Counted from the first letter of the stretch, positions 36,000-46,340 are shown. The stretch: DNA of 64,000 nucleotides from Chitinimonas koreensis (GCF_014353015.1 NZ_CP060704.1:4985001-5049000), one strand, 5' to 3'. Numbers and translations are program-made. Notes: generated by a model not told the origin, from the sequence alone.

Positions 36000-37586
36000 A
36001 TGCAGACCCCTCCCCCAGGCCGCGCCGACGGCCTCGATCGACGACGTTTCCTCGGCCTGGCCGGCGCCATGGCCGCCTCGGCACTGTACGGCTGCGGCGG
36101 AGGCGGCGACGCCGCCCCGGCGCCGACACCGAATCCGACCCCGGTGCCGACGCCGCAGCCCGGCCTCGACTGGTCCGGCCTGTCCCGCCGCCTGAGCGGC
36201 CGGCTGATCCTGCCGGCCGACGCCGACTACGGCCTGGCCGCGCCGGTGGTCAACATGCGCTTCGACGCGGTCCGGCCGCAGGCGATCGCCCGCTGCGCCA
36301 GCGCGGCCGACGTCGCCGAGGTGCTGGCCTTCGTCCGCGCCAACGGGCTGGCCGTCACGCCGCGCTGCGGCGGCCACGGCTTCGGCGGTTACTCGACCGG
36401 TACCGGCGTGGTGATCGACGTCGGCCCGATGAACGCCATCCGGGTCGATGCCGGCACCGCCACCATCGGCGCCGGCGCCAAGCTGGCCGACGTCTACGAC
36501 CAGTTGATCGGCCAGGGCGTGGCCATTCCGTCGGGCACCTGCCCCAGCGTCGGCATCGCCGGCATCACGCTGGGCGGCGGCATCGGCCTGGTCGACCGCG
36601 CCTACGGCCTGACCTGCGACAACCTGCTGGCCGCCCAGGTGGTCACCGCCGACGGCCGCCTGCTCGACTGCGACGCGACGCGCGAGCCCGAGCTGTTCTG
36701 GGCGCTGCGCGGCGGCGGCGGCGGCAATTTCGGCGTGGTCACCGCGTTCACCTTCAAGACCCATCCGACGCGCGACCTGACCCAGTTCGAGGCCACCTTC
36801 CGCTTCGACGACGCCGCCCGCGTGCTGGCCGCCTGGCAGGCCTGGCCGGACGGCCTGCCCGACGCCATCTGGTCCTACCTGATCTTCTCCTTCTTCAACC
36901 CGGCCAGCGCGCCGGTGCTGCAGTTGTCGGGCGTCTGCATCGGCACGCCGGACGAGCTGGCGCCGCACTGGGCCCGCCTGCTGGCCACGATCGGGGCCGC
37001 GCCGCTGGGCTCGAACGTGGTGCAGCGCAGCTATCGCGACACCATGCTGGCGATGTGCGGCGGCCGCACCGTGTCGCAATGCCATATGCCCGGCCAGACG
37101 CCGGACGGCCAGCTGCAGCGCTACCCGTTCGCCTCGAGCTCCGACTTCTTCGACCGGCCGCTGCCGGCGGCCGGCATCGAAGCGCTGCTGCAGGCGATCC
37201 GCAGCGCCCAGGCCGGCGGCATCGGCGGCCAGATCCTGCTCGACGCGATGGGCGGCGCACTGGGCCGGGTGGCGCCCGATGCGACCGCCTTCCCGCACCG
37301 CGCCGCGCTGTTCAGCGCCGAGTACTACATGAACGCCGCGCTGGCCGGCCCGGCGCCGACCTGGTCGAACGGGATGCGCGCGACGATGAGGCCGTGGAGC
37401 TCGGGCGGCGCCTACGTCAACTACATCGACCCGCTGATCGCCGACTGGCCGGCCGCCTACTACGGCGCCAACTACGCGCGGCTGGTGCAGGTGAAGGCGC
37501 AGTACGACCCGAGCGAGGTATTCCGAGGCCCACAACACATCCCGCGCGCTGAAATCGCATTGCAAGGACGCTGCCCCGTGATGTAG
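36000..37586 (+). CDS. Tat-exported FAD-linked oxidase (berberine-bridge-enzyme type)
   Basis: A 528-residue oxidase of the PCMH/BBE family. The N-terminus carries a twin-arginine motif (DRRRFLGLAGAMAAS) followed by LYGCGGGG, so it may be a Tat-exported lipoprotein, and then a Pro/Thr-rich tether. The FAD domain has the bicovalent attachment sites: His in RCGGHGFGGYS and Cys in SGTCPSVGIAG, with GGGIGLVDRAYGL. The C-terminus has the BBE motif near VNYIDPLI and YYGANYARLVQVKAQYDP. ATG 36000 is preferred over ATG 35994 because AGGAAG abuts the latter but is well spaced from the former. The substrate (sugar, alkaloid or other alcohol/amine) is unknown. The stop TAG lies inside a REP palindrome. 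Confidence 0.88.
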   Translation: MQTPPPGRADGLDRRRFLGLAGAMAASALYGCGGGGDAAPAPTPNPTPVPTPQPGLDWSGLSRRLSGRLILPADADYGLAAPVVNMRFDAVRPQAIARCASAADVAEVLAFVRANGLAVTPRCGGHGFGGYSTGTGVVIDVGPMNAIRVDAGTATIGAGAKLADVYDQLIGQGVAIPSGTCPSVGIAGITLGGGIGLVDRAYGLTCDNLLAAQVVTADGRLLDCDATREPELFWALRGGGGGNFGVVTAFTFKTHPTRDLTQFEATFRFDDAARVLAAWQAWPDGLPDAIWSYLIFSFFNPASAPVLQLSGVCIGTPDELAPHWARLLATIGAAPLGSNVVQRSYRDTMLAMCGGRTVSQCHMPGQTPDGQLQRYPFASSSDFFDRPLPAAGIEALLQAIRSAQAGGIGGQILLDAMGGALGRVAPDATAFPHRAALFSAEYYMNAALAGPAPTWSNGMRATMRPWSSGGAYVNYIDPLIADWPAAYYGANYARLVQVKAQYDPSEVFRGPQHIPRAEIALQGRCPVM

Positions 37587-37650
37587 GTCGGAATTCATTT
37601 CCGACGGCGCTGCGAATAAAGGGCGCAGTCGGAAATGAATTCCGACCTAC
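37583..37650. repeat. REP-like palindrome, family B
   Basis: The arm GTAGGTCGGAATTCATTT at 37583 pairs with AAATGAATTCCGACCTAC ending at 37650. It overlaps the stop codon of the FAD oxidase gene (TAG within GTAGG). A further copy lies at 44455-44522 and a half copy at 41936-41957. Confidence 0.85.
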
Positions 37651-37883
37651 GACACGTTCCCGGCCAAGCGGCCGGTCGGAAAGGTGCATCTCGCACCAAG
37701 CAAGCGCTCAACTTTTCGCACGCCAGACTGACGCGAACGTCAACCAATCCACAGCAAAACATTGTTTTAAATAGGGTTTTACGAACCCAGCAATACAAGG
37801 AAAAGTCGCCATTCCGTTCGATGCAGCGCAACAATTGGGCTAGAATCGACGACCCGATCCAACGTCGACAGGGTGCCCCCTCG

Positions 37884-40800
37884 ATGGCTGCCGAAGTCCC
37901 CGCCTGCGCGAAATTCCCTACAACTACACCTCGTTCTCCGACCGCGAGATCGTCATGCGCATCCTGGGCGAGGAAAGCTGGCACGTGCTCGACGCGCTGC
38001 GGCTCGAGCGCCGCACCGGCCGCTCGGCCCGCATGCTGTTCGAAGTGCTCGGCGACATCTGGGTGGTGCAGCGCAACCCCTACCTGCAGGACGACCTGCT
38101 CGACAACGCCAAGCGGCTGGCCGCGCTGACCGAGGCCATGCGCCACCGCCTGCGCGAGATCGACTCGCGCCGCGGCGACAATCCCTTCGTCGACGACCTG
38201 CTGGCGCGCGCGCGCCAGGCGGTGGACCGCTTCGAAGCGTTCTTCCCCGAGACCGCCGCGCTGCGCAAGAAGGTGATGAAGCGCATGGCCGGCCTGACCC
38301 GCCGCGACAACATCTGCTTCGACGGCCTGGCGCGCGTTTCGCACGTGACCGACGCCACCGACTGGCGCGTCGAATACCCGTTCGTGGTGCTCAACCCCGA
38401 CCACGAGGACGAGATGGCCGGCCTGGTGAAGGCCTGCATCGAACTCGGCCTCACCATCATCCCGCGCGGCGGCGGCACCGGCTACACCGGCGGCGCCGTG
38501 CCGCTGACGCCCTACTCGGCGGTGATCAACACCGAGAAGCTCGACCGCCACCACGGCGTCGAATACATCGAGCTGCCCGGCGTCGAGGGCAAGGTCGCCA
38601 CCATCAACTGCGGCGCCGGCGTGGTGACCAAGCGGGTGATGGAAGCGGCCGAGGCCGAGGGCCTGGTGTTCGCGGTCGACCCGACCTCGGCCGAGGCGAG
38701 CTGCATCGGCGGCAACGTGGCGATGAACGCCGGCGGCAAGAAGGCCGTGCTGTGGGGCACCGCGCTCGACAACCTGGCCTCGTGGAAGATGGTCGACCCC
38801 GACGGCAACTGGCTGCTGGTCGAACGCCTCGACCACAACCGCGGCAAGATCCACGACGCCGAGCTGGCCACCTTCCGGCTGCGGCGCTACCAGCCCGACG
38901 GCAAGACGCTGATCCGCGAGGAGACGCTCGAGATCCCCGGCCGGCAGTTCCGCAAGGTCGGCCTGGGCAAGGACGTCACCGACAAGTTCCTGGCCGGCCT
39001 GCCCGGCGTGCAGAAGGAAGGCACCGACGGCATCATCACCTCGGCGCGCTTCATCCTGCACCGCATGCCGGCGCACATCCGCACCGTCTGCCTCGAGTTC
39101 TTCGGCACCGTGGCACAGGCCACGCCGGCCATCGTCGAGATCAAGGACTACCTCGACAGACATCCCAAGGCCATCCTGGCCGGCCTCGAGCACCTCGACT
39201 GGCGCTATGTGCGCGCGGTCGGCTATGCCACCAAGGCCAAGTCCCGCGGCCGGCCCAAGATGGTGCTGCTGGCCGACATCGTGTCGGACGACGAGCAGGC
39301 GGTCGGCGAGGCCGCCAGCCAGGTGGTGCGCTTCGCCAACGCGCGGCACGGCGAGGGCTTCATCGCGGTGACCGCCGAGGCGCGCAAGAAATTCTGGCTC
39401 GACCGCAGCAAGACCGCCGCCATCGCGCGCCACACCAACGCCTTCAAGATCAACGAGGACGTGGTGATCCCGCTGCCGCGGCTGGGCGACTACTCGGACG
39501 GCATCGAGCGCATCAACATCGAGCTGAGCATCCAGAACAAGCTGCAGCTGCTCGACCGGCTCGACGCCTTCTTCAGCGAAGGCCGCCTGGTGGTCGACGC
39601 CGGCGACGCCGCGATCAGCCACGACGAGCTGATCGGCGACCGCCGCGAGGCCGCGCTGGCCCTCCTGCACGGGTGCAGGAACGCTGGCAGTGGGTGCTCG
39701 ACCACCTCGACGACGCCTTCGAGCAGTACACCGCGCTCTACCCCAAGGCGCCGCTCGAGCCGGCCAGCGACATCGACCCGCCGCAGAGCGTGTTCCACGC
39801 GCTGCGCGACTTCGCGCTGCGCATCTCGTGGAAGCGCGAGCTGCTGGTCGAACTGAACGCGCTGTTCTCGGGCGAGGCCGACGCGCCGATCCGCGACGCG
39901 GTGCGCGCGATCCACAAGAAGACCCTGCACGGCCGCGTCTTCGTCGCGTTGCACATGCACGCCGGCGACGGCAACGTGCACACCAACCTGCCGGTCAATT
40001 CCGACGACTACGCCATGCTGCAGACCGCGCACAAGGCGGTCGCCCGCATCATGGTGCTGGCGCGCAGCCTCGACGGCGTGATCTCGGGCGAGCACGGCAT
40101 CGGCATCACCAAGCTCGAATTCCTCAGCGAGGACGAGATCGGCCCGTTCCGCGCCTACAAGCAGCGCATCGACCCGCAGGGCCGCTTCAACAAGGGCAAG
40201 CTGCTGGCCGGCGCCGACCTGCGCAATGCCTACACGCCCTCGTTCGGCCTCCTGGGCGCCGAATCGCTGATCCTCGAGCAGAGCGACCTCGGCCAGATCT
40301 CGGACATGGTCAAGGACTGCCTGCGCTGCGGCAAATGCAAGCCGGTCTGCGCCACCCACGTGCCGCGCGCCAACCTGCTCTACTCGCCGCGCAACAAGAT
40401 CCTCGGCGTGGGCCTCCTGACCGAGGCCTTCCTGTACGAGGAACAGACCCGCCGCGGCGTCAGCTTCAAGCACTTCGAGGAACTGGGCGACGTGGCCGAC
40501 CACTGCACGGTCTGCCACAAGTGCGTGAACCCCTGCCCGGTGAAGATCGACTTCGGCGATGTGACGGTGGCGATGCGCAACTTCCTGCGCAAGACCGGCC
40601 ACAAGAAGTTCAACCCCGGCACCGCGGCCGCCATGGCCTTCCTCACCGCCAAGGATCCGGCCACCATCAAGACGCTGCGCGCCGGCATGATGGGCGTGGG
40701 CTACAAGCTGCAGCGGCTGGGCAACCGGGTGCTCAAGGCGGCGGCGCGCGCGCAGACCGCGGCCCCGCCAGCCACCGTCGGCAAGCCCGAGGTGAAGACC

Positions 40801-41715
40801 CAGGTCATCCACTTCATCAACAAGAAGATGCCGGGCAACCTGCCCAAGAAGACCGCCCGCGCGCTGCTCGACGTCGAGGACGCCGCCATCGTGCCGGTGA
40901 TCCGCAACCCCAAGGTGGCGGCCGAGGACAGCGAGGCGGTGTTCTACTTCCCCGGCTGCGGCTCGGAGCGGCTGTTCTCCCAGGTCGGCCTGGCCACCCA
41001 GGCCATGCTGTGGCACGTCGGCGCCACCACCGTGCTGCCGCCGGGCTACCTGTGCTGCGGCTATCCGCAGACCTCGGCCGGCTTCGCCGACAAGGGCGAG
41101 GCGATCACCACCGAGAACCGGGTGCTGTTCCACCGCGTCGCCAACACGCTGAACTACCTCGACATCAAGACCGTGATCGTCAGCTGCGGCACCTGCATGG
41201 ATCAGCTCACGCGCTACCAGTTCGAGCAGATCTTCCCCGGCTGCCGCCTGCTCGACATCCACGAGTACCTGCTGGAGAAGGGCGTCAAGCTGGCCGGCGT
41301 GCAGGGCACGCGCTACATGTACCACGACCCCTGCCACACGCCGATCAAGACCATGAGCCCGATCAAGCTGGCCAACGACCTGATGGGCGGCGGCGTCGAG
41401 CTCAACGCGCGCTGCTGCGGCGAGTCGGGCACCTTCGCCGCCAGCCGGCCCGACGTGGCGACCCAGGTCCGCTTCCGCAAGGAAGAGGAGATGCGCCAGG
41501 GCGCCGAGGCGATCCGCGCCGGCACCGAGGACAAGGTCAAGGTGCTGACCTCCTGCCCCAGCTGCCTGCAGGGCCTGAGCCGCTACGACGAGGACGCCGG
41601 CACCGAGGCCGATTACATCGTGGTCGAGATCGCCCGCCACGTGCTCGGCGCGGACTGGATGCCGCAGTACGTCGAGACCGCGCGCAACGGCGGGATCGAA
41701 CGGGTGCTGCTGTAG
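37884..41715 (+). pseudogene. FAD/Fe-S fusion oxidoreductase (DUF3683, GlcD-GlcF type), two frame breaks
   Basis: A protein of about 1280 residues joining a GlcD-type FAD dehydrogenase to a GlcF-type Fe-S subunit, as in the betaproteobacterial DUF3683 family; the likely reaction is oxidation of a 2-hydroxy acid such as D-lactate. The N-terminal domain has REIPYNYTSFSDREIV. The FAD domain has IIPRGGGTGYTGGAVP and GGNVAMNAGGKK, and the oxidase C-terminal domain has HMHAGDGNVHTNLPVN. Two ferredoxin-type clusters follow (CLRCGKCKPVC, CTVCHKCVNPCP), then two CCG domains (CCGYPQ, CCGESGTF). As sequenced it is broken twice: at C-run 37898-37901 (one more C restores AEVPRLREIPYNY from ATG 37884) and at 39668-39673 (one base restores LHAVQERWQW). 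Both look like base losses in an intact gene. Confidence 0.85.
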
Positions 41716-42266
41716 GGCCTGCGTCGAATTCGCAGCCGTGTGTGGATGAGTGCAGTGCAGGCGCCCGGGGACCCGGGCGCTTGTCTTTTGTGCGGGCTGA
41801 AGCGGTGGGCCCTACCCTGTTTCAACCCTGCCCTCCCGCCCCGCCGTCGCGGGGAGGCCTCGCTGGCGCTCGTCAGTGAGTCGAAATGGCACTGGAACAC
41901 GATCAAACGTCGCCATCACCGACCCGTAGGTCGGAATTCATTCCGACAGCACGCCGCGAAAGTGCGGAAAGCCGCCAGGAATCCGTGGCAAACCGACCGC
42001 ACTCGGCTATATTGCTGCCAACCGATTCAGACCCCGGCGGTCTCCCTCCCCTGCCGCCGGGGTGGTTGCGCCGGATCATCCCCGGGCCGCACCCGAAACG
42101 CCCCGGCACAACCGGGGCGTCTCCATTTCAGATGGATACGGCATTGGAAATGGCCACTGGTCGCGCCCAGCACCACGTCCATCGCCAGGCGGCCGCGAAG
42201 CCGCGCCGAGGCTTGAGTTCGCCGCCGCCTGCCCGCACAATGCCAACGTACTAAAGCGAGTGATCC
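41716..42266. other. intergenic region with partial repeats, no gene seen
   Basis: This 551-bp gap contains a GC-rich hairpin-like block (CCCTCCCGCCCCGCCGTCGC near 41829) that resembles a block at 47628-47675. It also contains a half copy of the family B REP element (GTAGGTCGGAATTCATTCCG, 41936-41957). No open frame here has codon use or homology that supports a gene, and no clear promoter is visible. Confidence 0.6.
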
Positions 42267-42701
42267 ATGGCTTCTTCCCCCTGCCCGCTGTGCGAACAAC
42301 CTGGCGGCGAGCTGATCTGGCAATCCGCGCTCTACCGGGTGATCCTGGTCGACGAAGCGGGCTACCCCGGCTTCTGCCGCGTGGTGTTCAACCGCCACGT
42401 CGCCGAGATGACCGCGCTGCCGCCCGAGGAGCGCACTGCGCTGATGAACGCGGTGTATGCGGTGGAAGAAACCCTGCGCAGCGAGCTCGCGCCCGACAAG
42501 ATCAATCTCGCCAGCCTGGGCAACGTGGTGCCGCACCTGCACTGGCACGTGATCCCGCGCTGGCGCGACGACCCGCATTTCCCCGCACCGATCTGGGCCG
42601 CCGCGGCACGCGAAGCGCCGACCCGGCCGGTCGACCTGACCCGGCTCAAGGCGGCGCTGGCCTCCCGGCTCTTGATGCTCGAATCGTTCGCAAAGGAGTG
42701 A
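42267..42701 (+). CDS. HIT family protein
   Basis: A 144-residue protein of the histidine triad superfamily, small nucleotide hydrolases or transferases. The triad appears as HLHWHVIPRW near residue 92, with the family's N-terminal FNRHVAEMTALPPEE helix. A CPLCEQ pair near the N-terminus might bind metal. It differs from hinT at 60202, so the window holds two HIT paralogues. The gene ends 4 bp before the next start (GTGAGCCGATGAG), indicating a two-gene operon. Confidence 0.88.
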   Translation: MASSPCPLCEQPGGELIWQSALYRVILVDEAGYPGFCRVVFNRHVAEMTALPPEERTALMNAVYAVEETLRSELAPDKINLASLGNVVPHLHWHVIPRWRDDPHFPAPIWAAAAREAPTRPVDLTRLKAALASRLLMLESFAKE

Positions 42702-42705
42702 GCCG

Positions 42706-44346
42706 ATGAGCACCCCGCTCGACCTGCCCACCATCGACGGCTCGCAGCCGCTCGAATTCGCCGACGCGCGCGGCTTCAAGGACTGGCTCAAGCTGGTGCC
42801 GATGATCAACGTGCGCCAGGCGCACGGCGAGGTGCTCGACGCGCTGACCCGGCTCAACGTCAGCGCGGTGCTGCCGATCGAGCGGCTCAAGATGATGGAG
42901 CTCTTGCGCGAGCCGGTCGCGCTGCTGCAGGAAGAGAACGCCAAGCGCTACTTCGGCAAGCCCTTCCCGCTGTCGATGACCGAGGAGACGGTCTGGATCG
43001 GCAACGTGCAGCTGTGGCAGGCGATGAGCACCGGCTATCGCCATTGCTGGCATGCCGCACTGAAGAACGACGTCACCGTGTCCGAGCACAAGGCGCTGAT
43101 CGGCCAGCGCGCGCTGCGCTACACCGCGCTGGCGATCCGCGAACACCACCTGGCCTTCCGCCTGGTGCCGACCGCGCGCTGGGAAGAGCTGTACTCGCTC
43201 TACCGCGTGGCGCAGGAGAGCGAGACCGCCACCAAGATCGTCAAGGACAGCCTCAACCGCCAGACCGAGCTGTCTTCGTGCACCGCGGCCTTCGTCCAGG
43301 CGCTGCTGCTGTCGGCCGCCAACCCCAGCGGCATGCCGGTGCGGCACATCCTGTGGGCCGACAAGCTGCTCGACCGCTGGTCCAACCAGGCGGTGCTGAG
43401 CGCCGAGCCGCCGGCCTCGGCCGAACGCGGCGTGCTGGCGATCGAGCTCAGCCATCCCGGCGAGCTCAAGCGCTACGACCCGGTGCCGGTCGGTCCCGAA
43501 TGGCGCTATCTCGACATCGACACGGTCGCCAAGAGCATCAAGAAGCGGATCAAGTACCTGCGCGCCGGCGAATCGCCGGCCCAGCTCGGCCTCGGCGAGG
43601 AATACGCCGCCAGCGTGGCCGAGCACAACCTGGTCGGTCTCTACCAGGAATGGTGCGACCTGCCGCTCGAACGCGGCATGCCGCGCCACAAGCCGCGCCA
43701 GGACGCGCCGCCGGCCAGCGTCGGCCTGGGCCTCTTGGGCGCGCATTACGCCATCGGCGGCGAGCCGTTCTCGCAGCCGTCCGAGCCGACCGAGGTGCGC
43801 GGCCGCGCGATCGCCGACTACCAGCTGTTCGGCGGCCAGGCCCACCACCTGGCGGCGGCCAACAAGCAGCAGAAGGACGGCGACGCGGCGCCCGAGCTCG
43901 AATCCTGGCGCATCGACAACGAGAGCGCGCTGGGCTTCCGCCTGCACCGCGACGAACCCGGCGGCCGGTTGAGCCACGCGATGATGGTGGCGGTGCGGCC
44001 GCATCCCGACCAGTCGTGCATGGTCGGCGCGGTGCGCTGGCTGCTGGAGAATGGCCAGGGCGGCCTCACCATCGGCATCCGCATCCTGCCCGGCGTGCCG
44101 CGCGCGGTGTCGGTCCGGGCGACCGGCCTCAACAACTACTCGAACCGCTTCACCCAGGCGCTGCTGCTGCCGGCCATGCCGGCCCTGCAGGCGTTGCCGA
44201 GCCTGCTGCTGCCGACCACCTGGTTCAAGCCGGGGCGAATCATCGAGGTCCATCTCGACGGCCATATCAAGCGGATCAAGCTCGAGCAGGTGATCGAGCG
44301 CGGATTGGATTTCGAGCGGGTGTCGTTCCAGGGCGAACTGGGCTGA
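42706..44346 (+). CDS. conserved protein, possible degenerate PilZ-type c-di-GMP protein
   Basis: A 546-residue soluble protein with no signal peptide or membrane segment. It is mostly alpha-helical in its first 350 residues (for example LWQAMSTGYRHCWHAALK, RWEELYSLYRVAQESETATK). The C-terminal part is beta-rich and contains RIDNESALGFRLHR, where NESALG fits the (D/N)xSxxG half of the PilZ motif, followed by AMMVAVRPHPDQS and a barrel-like tail. The RxxxR half is not evident, so c-di-GMP binding is only a suggestion. Similar proteins are, to my knowledge, conserved but uncharacterised in betaproteobacteria. It is coupled to the HIT gene. Confidence 0.6.
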   Translation: MSTPLDLPTIDGSQPLEFADARGFKDWLKLVPMINVRQAHGEVLDALTRLNVSAVLPIERLKMMELLREPVALLQEENAKRYFGKPFPLSMTEETVWIGNVQLWQAMSTGYRHCWHAALKNDVTVSEHKALIGQRALRYTALAIREHHLAFRLVPTARWEELYSLYRVAQESETATKIVKDSLNRQTELSSCTAAFVQALLLSAANPSGMPVRHILWADKLLDRWSNQAVLSAEPPASAERGVLAIELSHPGELKRYDPVPVGPEWRYLDIDTVAKSIKKRIKYLRAGESPAQLGLGEEYAASVAEHNLVGLYQEWCDLPLERGMPRHKPRQDAPPASVGLGLLGAHYAIGGEPFSQPSEPTEVRGRAIADYQLFGGQAHHLAAANKQQKDGDAAPELESWRIDNESALGFRLHRDEPGGRLSHAMMVAVRPHPDQSCMVGAVRWLLENGQGGLTIGIRILPGVPRAVSVRATGLNNYSNRFTQALLLPAMPALQALPSLLLPTTWFKPGRIIEVHLDGHIKRIKLEQVIERGLDFERVSFQGELG

Positions 44347-44375
44347 TCCGCCGCGATCGGTGCCGCAGACGAACC

Positions 44376-44400
44376 AATGGCCGTCCCCCGGACGGCCATT
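44376..44400. terminator. hairpin between convergent genes, probable terminator
   Basis: A perfect 11-bp stem AATGGCCGTCC/GGACGGCCATT with a 3-base loop lies 30 bp after the stop at 44346. There is no T-run after it on either side, so termination may be inefficient. Confidence 0.5.
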
Positions 44401-44454
44401 CGCTTGGCGCAGTGCCCGGATCATCGCGAGGGCGGACAGGCGGCGCCGGGTTTC

Positions 44455-44522
44455 GTAGGTCGGAATTCATTTCCGACAGCGAGATCGGCCAAGGGCGCCG
44501 TCGGAAATGCATTCCGACCTAC
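44455..44522. repeat. REP-like palindrome, family B
   Basis: The arm GTAGGTCGGAATTCATTT at 44455 is mirrored by AAATGCATTCCGACCTAC ending at 44522, matching the copy at 37583-37650 with a different loop. It lies between two convergent genes. Confidence 0.85.
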
Positions 44523-44578
44523 GGACGCGTCCGCCCGGCCCATCCGGTTTCGGATCGCGTCCATCACGGCCCCGCCGC

Positions 44579-45259
44579 TCACTCGCCCGGCCCGCTCCGC
44601 AGGGTCTCCCGCACCAGCGGCAGCGTCAGCGGCCGGCCGGCCGCCAGCGCCGCGCGGTCGAGCCGGTCGAGCAGCCGGGTCAGGTCGCCCAGGTCGCGGC
44701 TCTGGTGCGTCACCAGCCAGCGGCAGACCGCCTCGTCGACCTCGCAGCCGCGCGCCCGCGCGCGATGGCGCAGCAGCGTCGCCTTGTCCTCGTCGGCCGG
44801 CTCGCCGATCTCGAACACCAGGCCCCAGCCGAGCCGCGTCGTCAGGTCCTCGCGCAGCGCCAGCTGCGCCGGCGGGCGGCTGCCGGCGGTCACGATCACC
44901 CGGCCGGCTTCGCGCTGGGCGTTGATCAGGCCGAACAGCGCCACCTGGCCGGCATCGTCGAGCCCGTCGACATGGTCGACCGCCAAGAGCTCGTAACCGT
45001 GCGCCAGCTCGTCGAGCGGCGTCTCGGCCGCGTCCCAGTAGCGCGCATACAGGCCGCCGGCCAGCGCGCGCAGCACGGTGGCGCGCAGCAGGTGGCTCTT
45101 GCCGGTGCCGTGCGCGCCCCACAGGTAGACGCAGCCCTCGCCCGGCACGCCGTCGGCCAGCGCCTTGAGCGCCAGGAAGGCCTCGAGATTGGGGCCGATC
45201 AGGAAATCGTCGAAACCGAACGGCTCGGGCAGTTGCAGGTCGAGCGGGAGCTGCTTCAT
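44579..45259 (-). CDS. hda: DnaA regulatory inactivator Hda
   Basis: A 226-residue DnaA-related AAA+ protein that, with the beta clamp, stimulates DnaA-ATP hydrolysis and prevents re-initiation. The N-terminus carries the clamp-binding motif (KQLPLDLQLP). Walker A is GAHGTGKSH, Walker B is LAVDHVDGL, and sensor/arginine-finger regions follow (LTTRLGWGLVFEI, RDLGDLTRLLDRLDR). It lacks the DnaA DNA-binding domain, as expected. The start is ATG 45259, just 4 bp after the stop of the upstream permease gene, so the two are cotranscribed. Confidence 0.93.
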   Translation of the reverse strand: MKQLPLDLQLPEPFGFDDFLIGPNLEAFLALKALADGVPGEGCVYLWGAHGTGKSHLLRATVLRALAGGLYARYWDAAETPLDELAHGYELLAVDHVDGLDDAGQVALFGLINAQREAGRVIVTAGSRPPAQLALREDLTTRLGWGLVFEIGEPADEDKATLLRHRARARGCEVDEAVCRWLVTHQSRDLGDLTRLLDRLDRAALAAGRPLTLPLVRETLRSGPGE

Positions 45260-45263
45260 CGAC

Positions 45264-46334
45264 TTACCGCCGGTACAGGTGGCTGTCGAGATAATGCCGC
45301 CGCAGCCGGCGCAGGCCGACCAGCAGCATCGCCGCCAGCGGCAGCGCCAGCAGCACGCCGACGAAGCCGAACAGCTGGCCGAAGGCCATCAGGGCGAAGA
45401 TCACCGCCACCGGGTGCAGGCCGATGCGCTCGCCGACCAGCTTGGGCGTGACCACGAAACCCTCGATCAGCTGGCCCAGCAGGAACACCGCCCAGACCGG
45501 CAGCAGGCCGGCCAGCGACTGGAACTGCAGCAGCGCGGCCAGCGTGGCCAGCGCGACGCCGACGATCACGCCGAGATAGGGCACGAACACCAGGAGGCCC
45601 GCCACCACGCCGATCGCCAGCGAGGACTTGAGCCCGCACAGCCACAGGGCGACGCTGTAAAACAGCGACATGATCAGGATCACCGACAACTGGCCGCGCA
45701 GGAACTGGCCCAGCACGTCGTCGACCTCGTCGATCACGTCGTGCAGCAGCGCATGCCAGCGCCGCGGCGGCAATTCGTCCAGGCTGGCCAGCAAGGCATC
45801 CCAGTCGCGCAGGAAATAGAACAGCACCACCGGCACCAGCACCAGGTTGGCGACGAAGCCGAGCAGCGCCAGGCCGCCGGTCTTCAGCGAGGGCAGCATC
45901 GCGCCGAGCGCCTGGCCGGCCTCGCTGCCGTGGTCGGTCAGCCAGGTCTTGACCTGCTCGACGTCGAAATCGGGGTCGAAACCGGTGTGCATCATCAGCC
46001 AGGGCCGCGCCGTGTCGCGCAGCCAGGTCAGCAGTTCGGGACCGTAGTCGAGCACCGCGGCGAGCTGGCGGATGAACAGCGGCACCACCACCAGCACCAG
46101 CGCGATCAGCATCAGCGCCACGCCGGCCAGCACCGCGCTGACCGCCAGCGCGCGCGGCCAGCGTAGCGCGACCAGGCGGACCACCAGCGGCTCGAGGATG
46201 TAGGCCAGCACCGCGGCGGTGACGAAGGGCGCCAGCACCGGAGCGAGCAGGTAGAGCACGACCAGGGCGGACAAGCCCAGCGCGATCGGCCAGTAGCGGG
46301 ACCAGACGGGTTTGAGCGGGCGGCGACGTTTCAT
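45264..46334 (-). CDS. AI-2E family permease (PerM-like)
   Basis: A 356-residue inner-membrane protein of the AI-2E/UPF0118 transporter family. Hydrophobic segments cover residues 15-80, a long periplasmic or cytoplasmic helical stretch covers about 85-160, and further helices lie at about 165-345 (FLRGQLSVILIMSLFYSVALWL, GLLVFVPYLGVIVGVALA, FALMAFGQLFGFVGVLLALPLAAML). Most members export unknown small molecules. Location directly upstream of hda and divergent from purM is a common betaproteobacterial arrangement. Confidence 0.9.
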   Translation of the reverse strand: MKRRRPLKPVWSRYWPIALGLSALVVLYLLAPVLAPFVTAAVLAYILEPLVVRLVALRWPRALAVSAVLAGVALMLIALVLVVVPLFIRQLAAVLDYGPELLTWLRDTARPWLMMHTGFDPDFDVEQVKTWLTDHGSEAGQALGAMLPSLKTGGLALLGFVANLVLVPVVLFYFLRDWDALLASLDELPPRRWHALLHDVIDEVDDVLGQFLRGQLSVILIMSLFYSVALWLCGLKSSLAIGVVAGLLVFVPYLGVIVGVALATLAALLQFQSLAGLLPVWAVFLLGQLIEGFVVTPKLVGERIGLHPVAVIFALMAFGQLFGFVGVLLALPLAAMLLVGLRRLRRHYLDSHLYRR

Positions 46335-46340
46335 TTCGGG

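Noticed and set aside
42027..42944. Minus-strand frame of about 305 codons over the HIT gene
   Set aside because: It is antisense to the HIT gene and the following gene, with no domain; the HIT histidine triad on the plus strand is clear.
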